Below are positions 1 to 5,782 of a stretch of 5,782 nucleotides of DNA, one piece after another. Every line of letters starts with the position of its first letter. Position 1 is the stretch's first letter. The stretch lies in contig DDMF01000085.1 of NCBI GenBank assembly GCA_002340515.1, positions 6,107 through 11,888 of the forward strand. Reading direction: 5' to 3'. The notes under the pieces are model-generated. The model made no database searches. It worked only from the letters and a program-made list of their open reading frames with translations, and was not told the DNA's origin. The position numbers and the translations under genes are program-made. Source of the stretch: Rhodobacteraceae bacterium UBA2553 (GTDB lineage Bacteria > Pseudomonadota > Alphaproteobacteria > Rhodobacterales > Rhodobacteraceae).

Positions 1-6
1 GGGTGA

Positions 7-38
7 GCGAGCTTGCCTCGCGAGGGGCAACGCCCCTC
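7..38. repeat. Two adjacent hairpins downstream of the tlpA-like gene
   Basis: The first hairpin (7-21) pairs GCGAG with CTCGC around CTTGC. The second (22-38) pairs GAGGGGC with GCCCCTC around AAC, a perfect 7-bp stem with a 3-nt loop. They lie 38-69 bp past the stop codon of the minus-strand gene, so they could act as its transcript 3' end. No run of T follows the stem on either strand, so a classical rho-independent terminator is not clearly supported. Positions 7-22 also resemble the hairpin at 2243-2260, sharing GCGAG at the left and TGCCTCGCG at the right. This suggests a small dispersed hairpin element. Confidence 0.5.
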
Positions 39-39
39 T

Positions 40-67
40 CTGTCACAATTGGCCTGTCACAATTGGC
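40..67. repeat. Perfect tandem duplication of a 14-bp unit
   Basis: The unit CTGTCACAATTGGC occurs at 40-53 and again, without any spacer, at 54-67. Each copy carries the palindrome CAATTG. The array lies 9-36 bp beyond the stop codon of the minus-strand tlpA-like gene, between it and the hairpins at 7-38. It could be a simple slippage duplication or a paired protein-binding site. Nothing in the sequence decides between these. Confidence 0.85.
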
Positions 68-75
68 GCAAACGC

Positions 76-630
76 CTAGCCGTCAATCAGCGCCGAAATA
101 ATGGCCTTCGCGCTGTCAGATGCCCAATCCGCATCGCCGCGCATCCGGGCAATCTCTTGCCCTTCTGGGTCTAGGATCACTGTGACGGGCAAGCCAAACA
201 CGCCCATTTCGCGCGCGAGGTCTTGGGGTTTGTCCAGCAAGATTGGCAAAGCCTCAACGCCAACCTGATCAAAGAATTTCTGGATTGCGGGCACCAGATT
301 TCGCCCAGTGGCGACCGGCACCACGGCAAAGCGCTCTCCGCCCAACTCTCGCGACAGCGCATCAAGTGCTGGCATTTCTTTGCGACACGGCGCGCACCAT
401 GTCGCCCAGAAATTCAACAGCACATATTTACCGCGATACTCGGTCAGATCATGTATGCCGCCGTCTGTGTCCAGAAAACTGGCCGTGCCCGCTGGTTTCG
501 CCACCTCATGCAACACCAGCTTTTTCATATCCCCGTCGCGCAGCGCGGCCACATCCGACAGATCCGCAAAAGCGGTATTTGCACCAAGAGTTAAGGACGC
601 GTATAGCAGGGCGGAACGCAAGACAGACAT
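76..630 (-). CDS. TlpA-family periplasmic thiol:disulfide oxidoreductase
   Basis: This 184-residue protein has a signal peptide at about residues 1-22: a hydrophobic core (LLYASLTLGA) and an AFA cleavage site before Asp23. A thioredoxin-like domain follows, with the active site WCAPC at 78-82 (Cys79, Cys82) preceded by NFWAT. The cis-proline is in GLPVT (Pro148). This pattern is typical of TlpA/ResA-type proteins, which reduce disulfides in exported proteins, often during cytochrome c or oxidase maturation. The true client is unknown, and no cytochrome gene is visible here. The start is supported by GGAGGT at 634-639 on the minus strand, a few bases before the ATG. The gene is divergent from argH with a 22-bp gap, so its promoter probably lies inside the argH 5' end. 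The family call is secure; the specific role is not. Confidence 0.93.
   Translation of the reverse strand: MSVLRSALLYASLTLGANTAFADLSDVAALRDGDMKKLVLHEVAKPAGTASFLDTDGGIHDLTEYRGKYVLLNFWATWCAPCRKEMPALDALSRELGGERFAVVPVATGRNLVPAIQKFFDQVGVEALPILLDKPQDLAREMGVFGLPVTVILDPEGQEIARMRGDADWASDSAKAIISALIDG
579..607 (+). promoter_or_regulatory. Candidate sigma-70-type promoter for argH inside the tlpA-like gene
   Basis: TTGCAC (579-584) and TATAGC (602-607) are separated by exactly 17 bp. This would place a transcription start near 614 and give argH a leader of about 39 nt. The -10 box matches 4 of 6 consensus bases and the -35 box 3 of 6. The position is attractive because only 22 bp separate the two divergent start codons, which forces the argH promoter into the signal-peptide region of the opposite gene. 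It was found by eye, and a chance match is possible. Confidence 0.35.
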
Positions 631-652
631 GAGACCTCCGAAGGGCTAAACC

Positions 653-2086
653 ATGAGTAACAACAAGCAAGCAAGCGCCCCCAAAGCCGATCAGGCAAAT
701 GCCATGTGGGGCGGCCGGTTCTCCGCCGGTCCTGACGCCATCATGGAAGCGATCAACGCATCCATCGGCTATGACCAGCGCATGGCCCGACAAGACATCG
801 AAGGCTCGCGCGCCCATGCCGCCATGTTGGCCGCCACAGGCGTGATCACAGATAGCGATGCTGAAGCCATTCGTGAAGGGCTGCTCACGGTCTTGTCAGA
901 GATTGAGGGCGGCACCTTCCAATTCTCAACCGCGCTCGAAGACATCCACATGAATGTCGAAGCTCGCCTGAAAGAGATCGTTGGCGAGCCCGCAGGCCGT
1001 TTGCACACGGGGCGGTCGCGCAATGATCAGGTTGCGACCGATTTCAAACTTTGGGTGCGGGATCAAATGGATGCCGCCATCGAGGGGCTGACAGCGGTCA
1101 TTCGCGCGCTTTTGTCGCAAGCCGAAAAAGGCGCTGATTGGGTCATGCCGGGGTTCACCCACCTGCAAACCGCGCAACCCGTGACCTGGGGCCATCACAT
1201 GATGGCGTATGTTGAGATGTTTGGCCGCGATATTTCGCGTTTTCGCGACGCGCGCAAGCGGATGAACGAAAGCCCGTTGGGCGCGGCAGCTTTGGCTGGC
1301 ACATCGTTTCCAATTGATCGCCACATGACCGCTGAAGCATTGGGTTTTGATCGCCCCGCTGCCAACTCGCTTGATGCGGTGGCCGATCGTGATTTTGCAC
1401 TGGAATTCCTGTCAGCCTCTTCGATCACAGCGATGCACCTGTCACGTTTGGCCGAAGAATTGGTGATCTGGTCGTCTGCTCAGTTTCGCTTTGTGCGCAT
1501 GTCCGACAAATGGTCCACCGGGTCGTCGATCATGCCACAAAAACGCAACCCGGATGCAGCCGAGCTGTTGCGCGCCAAAATTGGCCGGATCATGGGCGCC
1601 TCTGTGGGGCTGATGACGGTGATGAAGGGCCTTCCGTTGACCTATTCCAAAGACATGCAGGAAGACAAAGAACAGGTGTTTGATGCCGCCGACAGTCTGA
1701 TGCTGGCCCTTGCGGCCATGTCGGGCATGGTCACGGATATGGAAGCGCAAACGGACAGTCTTGAGGCGTCGGCCTCGTCCGGCTTCTCAACCGCGACGGA
1801 CCTTGCCGATTGGTGCGTGCGCACGTTGAACATGCCGTTCCGCGATGCCCACCACGTAACCGGGTCTTTGGTGGCTTTGGCCGAAAGCAAAGGTTGTGAT
1901 TTGCCGGACCTGACACTTGCCGACATGCAATCGGTCCACGGCGCGATCACCCAAGAGGTGTTTGACGTGCTGGGCGTGCATAATTCTGTCGCCTCGCGCA
2001 CCTCTTACGGTGGCACCGCCCCATCGGAAGTTCGCAAGCAAGTGGCGCGTTGGAAAGAGATACTGGCCGAAGGTGTTGGGCCATGA
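653..2086 (+). CDS. argH: Argininosuccinate lyase
   Basis: Cytoplasmic enzyme that splits argininosuccinate into arginine and fumarate, the last step of arginine synthesis. The 477-residue protein is slightly longer than the usual 455-470. Family landmarks are MWGGRF (18-23), HTGRSRNDQVATD (118-130), THLQTAQP (169-176, with the conserved His170) and the fumarase/aspartase-superfamily signature GSSIMPQKRNPD (290-301), whose serine loop carries the catalytic base. The first 17 residues are a polar, non-conserved extension, and Met18 (codon 704-706) is the alternative start. I kept 653 because GAAGGG at 640-645 sits 7 nt upstream as a ribosome binding site, and short extensions here occur in related bacteria. 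The stop codon overlaps the start of the small lipoprotein gene, implying co-transcription and translational coupling. The gene appears intact. Confidence 0.98.
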   Translation: MSNNKQASAPKADQANAMWGGRFSAGPDAIMEAINASIGYDQRMARQDIEGSRAHAAMLAATGVITDSDAEAIREGLLTVLSEIEGGTFQFSTALEDIHMNVEARLKEIVGEPAGRLHTGRSRNDQVATDFKLWVRDQMDAAIEGLTAVIRALLSQAEKGADWVMPGFTHLQTAQPVTWGHHMMAYVEMFGRDISRFRDARKRMNESPLGAAALAGTSFPIDRHMTAEALGFDRPAANSLDAVADRDFALEFLSASSITAMHLSRLAEELVIWSSAQFRFVRMSDKWSTGSSIMPQKRNPDAAELLRAKIGRIMGASVGLMTVMKGLPLTYSKDMQEDKEQVFDAADSLMLALAAMSGMVTDMEAQTDSLEASASSGFSTATDLADWCVRTLNMPFRDAHHVTGSLVALAESKGCDLPDLTLADMQSVHGAITQEVFDVLGVHNSVASRTSYGGTAPSEVRKQVARWKEILAEGVGP

Positions 2087-2187
2087 TCCGCATCGCCCTG
2101 ATCCTGGCCCTTCTGGGGCTGGCAGCCTGTGGTGCCGATGGCAAACCCATCCGACCCGGCTCAGCCGAGGATGTGGCGGCGCAGTAA
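2083..2187 (+). CDS. lptM: Very small lipoprotein, LptM (YifL)-like
   Basis: This 34-residue peptide begins at an ATG that overlaps the argH stop (ATGA, 2083-2086). GAAGGTG at 2069-2075, inside argH, is a well-spaced ribosome binding site. The N-terminus is MIRIALILALLGLAAC: one Arg, a hydrophobic stretch and the lipobox LAAC with Cys16. Signal peptidase II should therefore release a 19-residue lipid-anchored peptide starting CGADGKPIRP. A CG-x2-G-x-P-type start after the lipobox resembles LptM/YifL (CGLKGPLYFP in E. coli), which helps the LptDE lipopolysaccharide translocon mature in the outer membrane. In E. coli the gene sits beside dapF, and from memory alphaproteobacterial versions lie between argH and lysA, as here. 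The lipoprotein call is strong. The LptM function is inferred from a short motif and context. Asp19 is not a clear inner-membrane retention signal because it is not at position +2. Confidence 0.8.
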   Translation: MIRIALILALLGLAACGADGKPIRPGSAEDVAAQ

Positions 2188-2209
2188 TTTGCGTCCTTCG
2201 ACACATATG

Positions 2210-2237
2210 AACGCCGGTCCTTTGTGGCCGGCGTTTT
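2210..2237 (+). terminator. Rho-independent terminator after argH-lptM
   Basis: AACGCCGG (2210-2217) pairs perfectly with CCGGCGTT (2228-2235) around a 10-nt loop. The right arm runs into TTTT (2234-2237). It begins 23 bp after the lipoprotein stop codon. The short T run makes it moderate in strength, so some read-through into lysA is possible. It divides the rightward genes into an argH-lptM unit and a lysA unit. Confidence 0.75.
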
Positions 2238-2242
2238 CAGTT

Positions 2243-2285
2243 GCGAGGCTCTGCCTCGCGCTCCGGGATATTTGGGACAAGAAAA
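2243..2285. repeat. Hairpin plus CTCCGGGATATTT-type intergenic element
   Basis: GCGAGGC (2243-2249) pairs with GCCTCGC (2253-2259) around TCT, a perfect 7-bp stem. It is followed directly by CTCCGGGATATTTGGGAC and an A-rich stretch, AAGAAAAAA, at about 2279-2287. The hairpin resembles the one at 7-22. From memory, a hairpin followed by a CTCCGGGATATTT-like string recurs between genes in Rhodobacterales genomes, but I cannot verify that here. It could be a dispersed repeat, an RNA-processing site or a second transcript-end structure. Confidence 0.5.
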
Positions 2286-2303
2286 AAGCCGGTACGGGAA
2301 GGA

Positions 2304-2331
2304 TTGAAAGGGCGGCGCGCTTCCTTTAGGG
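2304..2331 (+). promoter_or_regulatory. Weak candidate promoter for lysA
   Basis: TTGAAA (2304-2309) is a fair -35 box. Sixteen bases later comes TTAGGG (2326-2331), or with 15-bp spacing TTTAGG (2325-2330), both poor -10 boxes. A promoter somewhere between the terminator at 2210-2237 and the lysA start at 2377 is expected, and this is the best match I see by eye. The rest of the leader (2332-2376) shows no convincing riboswitch or attenuator. I saw no lysine-riboswitch fold, and the leader is too short for one. Confidence 0.2.
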
Positions 2332-2376
2332 CAGTTTGCAGCGCAGACAGACAAAACAGATGAAAAGGGCAAGCCC

Positions 2377-3642
2377 GTGGATCATTTCCTTTATCGCGAG
2401 GGCGTATTGCACGCCGAAGACGTTGCCATCACAGAGATTGCAGCCCAGGTGGGCACGCCGTTTTACGTCTATTCCGCGGCCACGTTGAAACGTCACATCG
2501 GGCTTTTTAACGAAGCGCTGGCTTGGGCGGATCATCTGGTGTGTTTTGCGGTAAAGTCAAACTCCAACCTCGCGGTGCTCAAGCTTTTGGGGGACATGGG
2601 TGCGGGGATGGATGTGGTGTCGGGTGGTGAATTGCGCCGCGCGGTGGCCGCTGGTGTGCCCGGTGATCGCATCGTCTTTTCTGGCGTCGGCAAAACCCGC
2701 GAAGAAATGCAATTGGCGCTGAGCCATGACATCCGCCAGTTCAATCTGGAAAGTGAGCCGGAATACCGCGCGCTGTCTGCTGTGGCATCAGAAATGGGCG
2801 TGACCGCACGGGTCGCTGTGCGCGTGAACCCGGATGTGGATGCCAAAACACACGAGAAAATCTCGACCGGGAAATCCGACAATAAATTCGGCATTCCGAT
2901 TGACCGTGCGCGCGAGGTTTACGCCGAGATCGCCGCCTTGCCGGGTTTAAAAGTGGTGGGCATTGACGTGCATATCGGCAGCCAACTGACGGATCTGGAA
3001 CCTTTCCGCCTTGCTTATCAAAAGGTTGCGGAACTGACAGAGGCGCTGCGCGAAGATGGGCATGAGATCACCCGGCTTGATCTGGGCGGCGGGCTTGGCA
3101 TTCCTTATGAGCGATCAAATGACGCGCCGCCCTTGCCGATTGAATATGGGCAGATGGTGCAGGACACGGTTGGGTATCTGGGCTGCGAGATTGAGATTGA
3201 ACCGGGGCGCCTTATTTCGGGCAATGCGGGGATCATGGTCAGTTCGGTCATCTATGTAAAACAAGGCGAAGCCCGCGATTTTCTGATCATTGACGCCGCG
3301 ATGAACGATCTTGTGCGCCCGTCGATGTATGCGGCGTATCACGATATTATCCCGGTGAATGAGGCCACGCCCGGCGTTGAACAAGCAGAATATGACATCG
3401 TCGGGCCGATTTGCGAGACCGGCGACACCTTTGCCAAATCCCGCAATCTGGCCCCGTTAAAAGACGACGATTTGGTCGCCTTCCGCTCGGCTGGCGCATA
3501 TGGCGCGGTGATGGCGTCGGAATATAATTCCCGCCCGCTTATTCCCGAAGTTTTGGTGTCGGGCGATCAATTTGCAGTCATCCGCGCACGTCCCACCTAT
3601 GAAGAAATGCTCGCCCGCGATACGATCCCAGAATGGATCTGA
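2377..3642 (+). CDS. lysA: Diaminopimelate decarboxylase
   Basis: Cytoplasmic PLP enzyme that decarboxylates meso-diaminopimelate to L-lysine, the last step of lysine synthesis; its substrate is also a peptidoglycan precursor. The 421-residue length is normal. This is a fold-type III (alanine racemase-like) barrel. Lys60 in FAVKSNSN is the PLP Schiff-base lysine, and His199 in VHIGSQL stacks on the cofactor. GGG (237-239) binds phosphate, EPGR (275-278) belongs to the substrate site, and CETGD (346-350, Cys346) and Tyr375 in AYGAVMASEYN complete the second active-site half. The start is GTG, with AAAAGGG at 2363-2369 as ribosome binding site. No in-frame ATG lies upstream before a stop at 2305-2307, and the next in-frame Met is residue 74, inside the fold. 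It probably forms one transcript with the membrane-protein gene 15 bp downstream. Confidence 0.98.
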   Translation: MDHFLYREGVLHAEDVAITEIAAQVGTPFYVYSAATLKRHIGLFNEALAWADHLVCFAVKSNSNLAVLKLLGDMGAGMDVVSGGELRRAVAAGVPGDRIVFSGVGKTREEMQLALSHDIRQFNLESEPEYRALSAVASEMGVTARVAVRVNPDVDAKTHEKISTGKSDNKFGIPIDRAREVYAEIAALPGLKVVGIDVHIGSQLTDLEPFRLAYQKVAELTEALREDGHEITRLDLGGGLGIPYERSNDAPPLPIEYGQMVQDTVGYLGCEIEIEPGRLISGNAGIMVSSVIYVKQGEARDFLIIDAAMNDLVRPSMYAAYHDIIPVNEATPGVEQAEYDIVGPICETGDTFAKSRNLAPLKDDDLVAFRSAGAYGAVMASEYNSRPLIPEVLVSGDQFAVIRARPTYEEMLARDTIPEWI

Positions 3643-3657
3643 TCGAAATGGGGTGAC

Positions 3658-5782
3658 ATGACGCGCCAAGACCGCCCACCAAAGCTGGCTTCTGAACTGG
3701 AGCGAAAGCTGCGCTGGCCCCTGCGTTTGACATGGGCCGGGATCGGGTTGGAGCGGGCATGGCATGCGTTTTGGCCATTGGCGACAGTGCTGATGGCTGC
3801 CTATGCCATTTGGCGGTTCGGCGGGCTTGGCACGGTGCTGTTGGCAGTGTTGGCTTTGGCGGGGCTGGCGGCGCTGATCTGGGGCGCGTTGCGGTTTTCC
3901 TGGCCGGACAACGCGGCCAGCGAGGCGCGTGTTGACGCAACCCTGCCCGGAACCCCGCTGGCTGCATTACGCGACGCGCCTGCAATTGGCAAAAACGATC
4001 CGATTTCACAAGAAATTTGGGCCGCACATCAGGTCCGTATGGTTGCGCTGGCCCGCCGCGCCCGTGCGGTTGTACCTGACCTGCGCATCGCCCCCAAAGA
4101 CCCTTTCGGGCTACGCCTAATGGCGACGGTCGCGGCGGTGATGGCGGTTGGGTTTGCCTCTGCTCCAGCACCGTTTGAACGCACGACCCCGGCAGCGGTC
4201 TGTGCCAATTGTCCCGCGGGTCTAACGTGGGAAGGATGGATTGAACCGCCCGCCTATACCGGCCTTCCCAGCCTTTATTTAAACGACCAGCCAGCGGGGC
4301 TGTTACCTGTTCCTGCGGGCAGCCAATTGACCTTGCGCATTTATGACCCCTTCACCAAAGCAACGGTAGGCGGCGATCTTTTGGCGGATGTGTCACAACC
4401 AGACCGACGCCCATCGGACGGATCCACACCAACTGAATTGCGCCATAACATCACACAAGATGGCAGCCTGACACTGGGAGAGAACGGTCCTCTTTGGCGC
4501 ATTGTCGCAATAGGGGATCAGCCGCCCGTCATTCGCATTGATGGCGATATGAGTTTCGATGTGTCGGGCAATTTCACCCAAGGGTTTATGGCGACCGATG
4601 ACTATGGGGTGATCAAAGGCGAAGCGCAGATTTCATTGGCACTGGATCAGGTTGATCGGCGCTATGGCTTGGCCGCCCCCCCCGATCCGCGCCCGGTTCT
4701 AACCGTCGATCTGCCCCGCCCTTATCGTGGCGATTTGCGGGAGATTGCCGAACTGTGGCAAGAGAATTTGGTGACGCACCCCTGGGCTGGGCTGCCGGTC
4801 GCGATCACACTTTCGGCCTATGATGGTGCCGGGCAAGTTGGACAATCACAACCGTTGATCCGCCCGTTGCCCGCGCGCCGTTTTTTCGCACCCTCCGCCA
4901 AGGCGGTGATTGAAATGCGGCGGGATCTTTTATGGGCGCGCACGGGTGCGGCGCGGGTGGCGCTTATTCTCCGCGCGGCCCTGCACCGCCCCGAAGATTT
5001 ATCGCTGCCGGATGGGGTGTATCTGTCCCTGCGCGCGGTTATTCGCCAATTGGATCAGACGGGGGAACATGGCCCCACGGCGGCAGCGCAGGAGGAGTTG
5101 GCAGCGACCCTTTGGGACATTGCCGTTCAGATTGACGAAAACGGTTTGGGGGATGCGCGCGAACGTCTGACACGGGCACAAGAGCGGTTGGAACAGGCTA
5201 TTGAGGAAGGTGCCACACCTGAGGAGTTGGCCGAACTGATGGATGAGCTGCGCGACGCGACGCAAGACTATCTGGATCGGCTGGCGCAATCCCCTGAGGC
5301 ACAGCAAGACAGCCCGGATGGGACGGACGCACCACAGATGGAAATGACTGCTGCCGACCTTCAGGCGATGATGGATCAGATTGAGCAGATGATGCGTGAG
5401 GGGCGCATGGAAGAGGCGATGCAGATGCTCGATGCCTTAAAGCAAATGATGGAGAATATGCAAGTTACCCAAGGGGATAACCCCAGTGGCAGCGACACCG
5501 CGCGGGAGGGGTTGTCTGAGACGTTGCGCAACCAACAGGGCTTGTCGGATGAGGCGTTTCGGGATCTGCAGGAACAATCCGGGCAAGGCAATGAGGCCGG
5601 TTCCAGCGACGGAAACACCGGGCGCGATGGCGGTCAGGGACGCGGGCAAAGCCATTCGGGCGACGGGGGTGAGCAGGGTGAAAACGGCCAGCAAGGTGCG
5701 GGCCTGGCCCAGCGGCAGCGCGATTTGCAACGTGAGTTAGCAGAGCAACAGCGGCAATTGCCCGGCGCCGGGTCAGAGGCCG
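3658..5782 (+). CDS. TIGR02302/DUF4175-type membrane protein, 3' end outside window
   Basis: The frame from ATG 3658 stays open to the window edge: 708 codons plus one base. The start has GGGGTGA just upstream and lies 15 bp after lysA, suggesting one operon. Three hydrophobic segments are visible, at about residues 36-52, 57-77 and 153-169. The basic N-terminus and Arg-rich loop (79-152) predict those parts are cytoplasmic, leaving everything after about 170 in the periplasm. Residues 185-410 look beta-rich (EPPAYTGLP, TDDYGVIKGEAQISL). Residues 415-545 are mostly helical and charged. A Met-rich helix spans about 561-601, with repeated QMM/AMQM motifs. Residues 603-680 are a Gly/Gln/Asp/Ser-rich linker, followed by a new Q-rich helix. 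This matches my memory of the TIGR02302 family (about 800-880 residues), whose function is unknown; an envelope role is inference. A CxxC (Cys182, Cys185) lies just outside the third membrane segment. The family call is fairly secure. Confidence 0.88.
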   Translation, partial: MTRQDRPPKLASELERKLRWPLRLTWAGIGLERAWHAFWPLATVLMAAYAIWRFGGLGTVLLAVLALAGLAALIWGALRFSWPDNAASEARVDATLPGTPLAALRDAPAIGKNDPISQEIWAAHQVRMVALARRARAVVPDLRIAPKDPFGLRLMATVAAVMAVGFASAPAPFERTTPAAVCANCPAGLTWEGWIEPPAYTGLPSLYLNDQPAGLLPVPAGSQLTLRIYDPFTKATVGGDLLADVSQPDRRPSDGSTPTELRHNITQDGSLTLGENGPLWRIVAIGDQPPVIRIDGDMSFDVSGNFTQGFMATDDYGVIKGEAQISLALDQVDRRYGLAAPPDPRPVLTVDLPRPYRGDLREIAELWQENLVTHPWAGLPVAITLSAYDGAGQVGQSQPLIRPLPARRFFAPSAKAVIEMRRDLLWARTGAARVALILRAALHRPEDLSLPDGVYLSLRAVIRQLDQTGEHGPTAAAQEELAATLWDIAVQIDENGLGDARERLTRAQERLEQAIEEGATPEELAELMDELRDATQDYLDRLAQSPEAQQDSPDGTDAPQMEMTAADLQAMMDQIEQMMREGRMEEAMQMLDALKQMMENMQVTQGDNPSGSDTAREGLSETLRNQQGLSDEAFRDLQEQSGQGNEAGSSDGNTGRDGGQGRGQSHSGDGGEQGENGQQGAGLAQRQRDLQRELAEQQRQLPGAGSEA

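Noticed and set aside
665..697. Repeated AAGC units near the argH start (CAAGCAAGCAAGC) as a phase-variable repeat.
   Set aside because: Only about three tetramer units are present, too few for efficient slippage, and they encode the non-conserved N-terminal extension.
704..706. Alternative argH start at Met18, directly before WGGRF as in E. coli ArgH.
   Set aside because: The upstream ATG at 653 has a better-placed ribosome binding site (GAAGGG, 7 nt), and short polar N-terminal extensions are normal in related proteins. It remains possible.
2188..2376. Lysine riboswitch or amino-acid attenuator ahead of lysA.
   Set aside because: The leader is too short for the lysine riboswitch and contains no run of Lys codons in a leader peptide. 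The visible stems are better explained as a terminator and a repeat hairpin.
2360..2460. ATG at 2360 just before lysA, starting MKRASPWIISFIA in another frame, which looks like a short exported leader peptide.
   Set aside because: It overlaps the lysA coding start out of frame, has no separate ribosome binding site of its own, and the frame runs through well-conserved lysA codons. The GTG at 2377 gives the expected LysA N-terminus.
5620..5700. Gly/Gln/Asp-rich stretch considered as a DNA repeat or frameshifted segment.
   Set aside because: The codons are varied and the frame continues into a sensible Q-rich helix, so this is a low-complexity protein linker rather than a DNA-level repeat or frame error.
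3732..5740. Several alternative open frames on both strands across 3.7-5.7 kb.
   Set aside because: They are shadows of the long plus-strand frame starting at 3658, which alone shows family-like features, a ribosome binding site and continuous coding to the window edge.

Overview
The window looks like chromosomal DNA of an alphaproteobacterium, most likely a marine Rhodobacterales (Roseobacter-type) species. I infer this from the moderately GC-rich composition, the close resemblance of the ArgH and LysA proteins to Rhodobacterales versions as I remember them, and the presence of a TIGR02302/DUF4175-type protein, a family I know mainly from Alphaproteobacteria. No database search was possible. 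No sign of recent gene transfer, phage, insertion sequence, CRISPR array or RNA gene was seen.

Layout: (1) Positions 1-75 are non-coding sequence downstream of a minus-strand gene. They hold two adjacent hairpins and a perfect tandem duplication of a 14-bp unit. (2) A minus-strand gene (76-630) encodes an exported TlpA-type thiol:disulfide oxidoreductase. (3) Only 22 bp separate its start from the divergent plus-strand argH (653-2086, argininosuccinate lyase). (4) A 34-residue lipoprotein gene (2083-2187) overlaps the argH stop codon as ATGA. It has a clean lipobox followed by CGADGKPIRP and is best read as the alphaproteobacterial counterpart of LptM (YifL). (5) A 189-bp gap contains a rho-independent terminator (2210-2237), a second hairpin that resembles one at the window start, and the lysA leader. 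(6) lysA (2377-3642, GTG start) encodes diaminopimelate decarboxylase. (7) After 15 bp, a long frame begins at 3658 and is still open at the window edge (at least 708 residues). It encodes an inner-membrane-anchored protein of the TIGR02302/DUF4175 type, with its C-terminus outside the window.

How the genes fit together: argH makes arginine. lysA makes lysine from meso-diaminopimelate, the same compound used to cross-link peptidoglycan. The LptM-like peptide, the TlpA-like protein and the large TIGR02302 protein all appear to act in the periplasm or envelope. The sequence suggests at least three transcripts: tlpA leftward, argH-lptM rightward to the terminator, and lysA-TIGR02302 rightward. 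From memory, this gene order is conserved in many Alphaproteobacteria. The window is therefore mostly conserved housekeeping DNA. Its least understood parts are the lipoprotein micro-gene, the large membrane protein and the small non-coding repeats. I found no evidence of a wholly new system.
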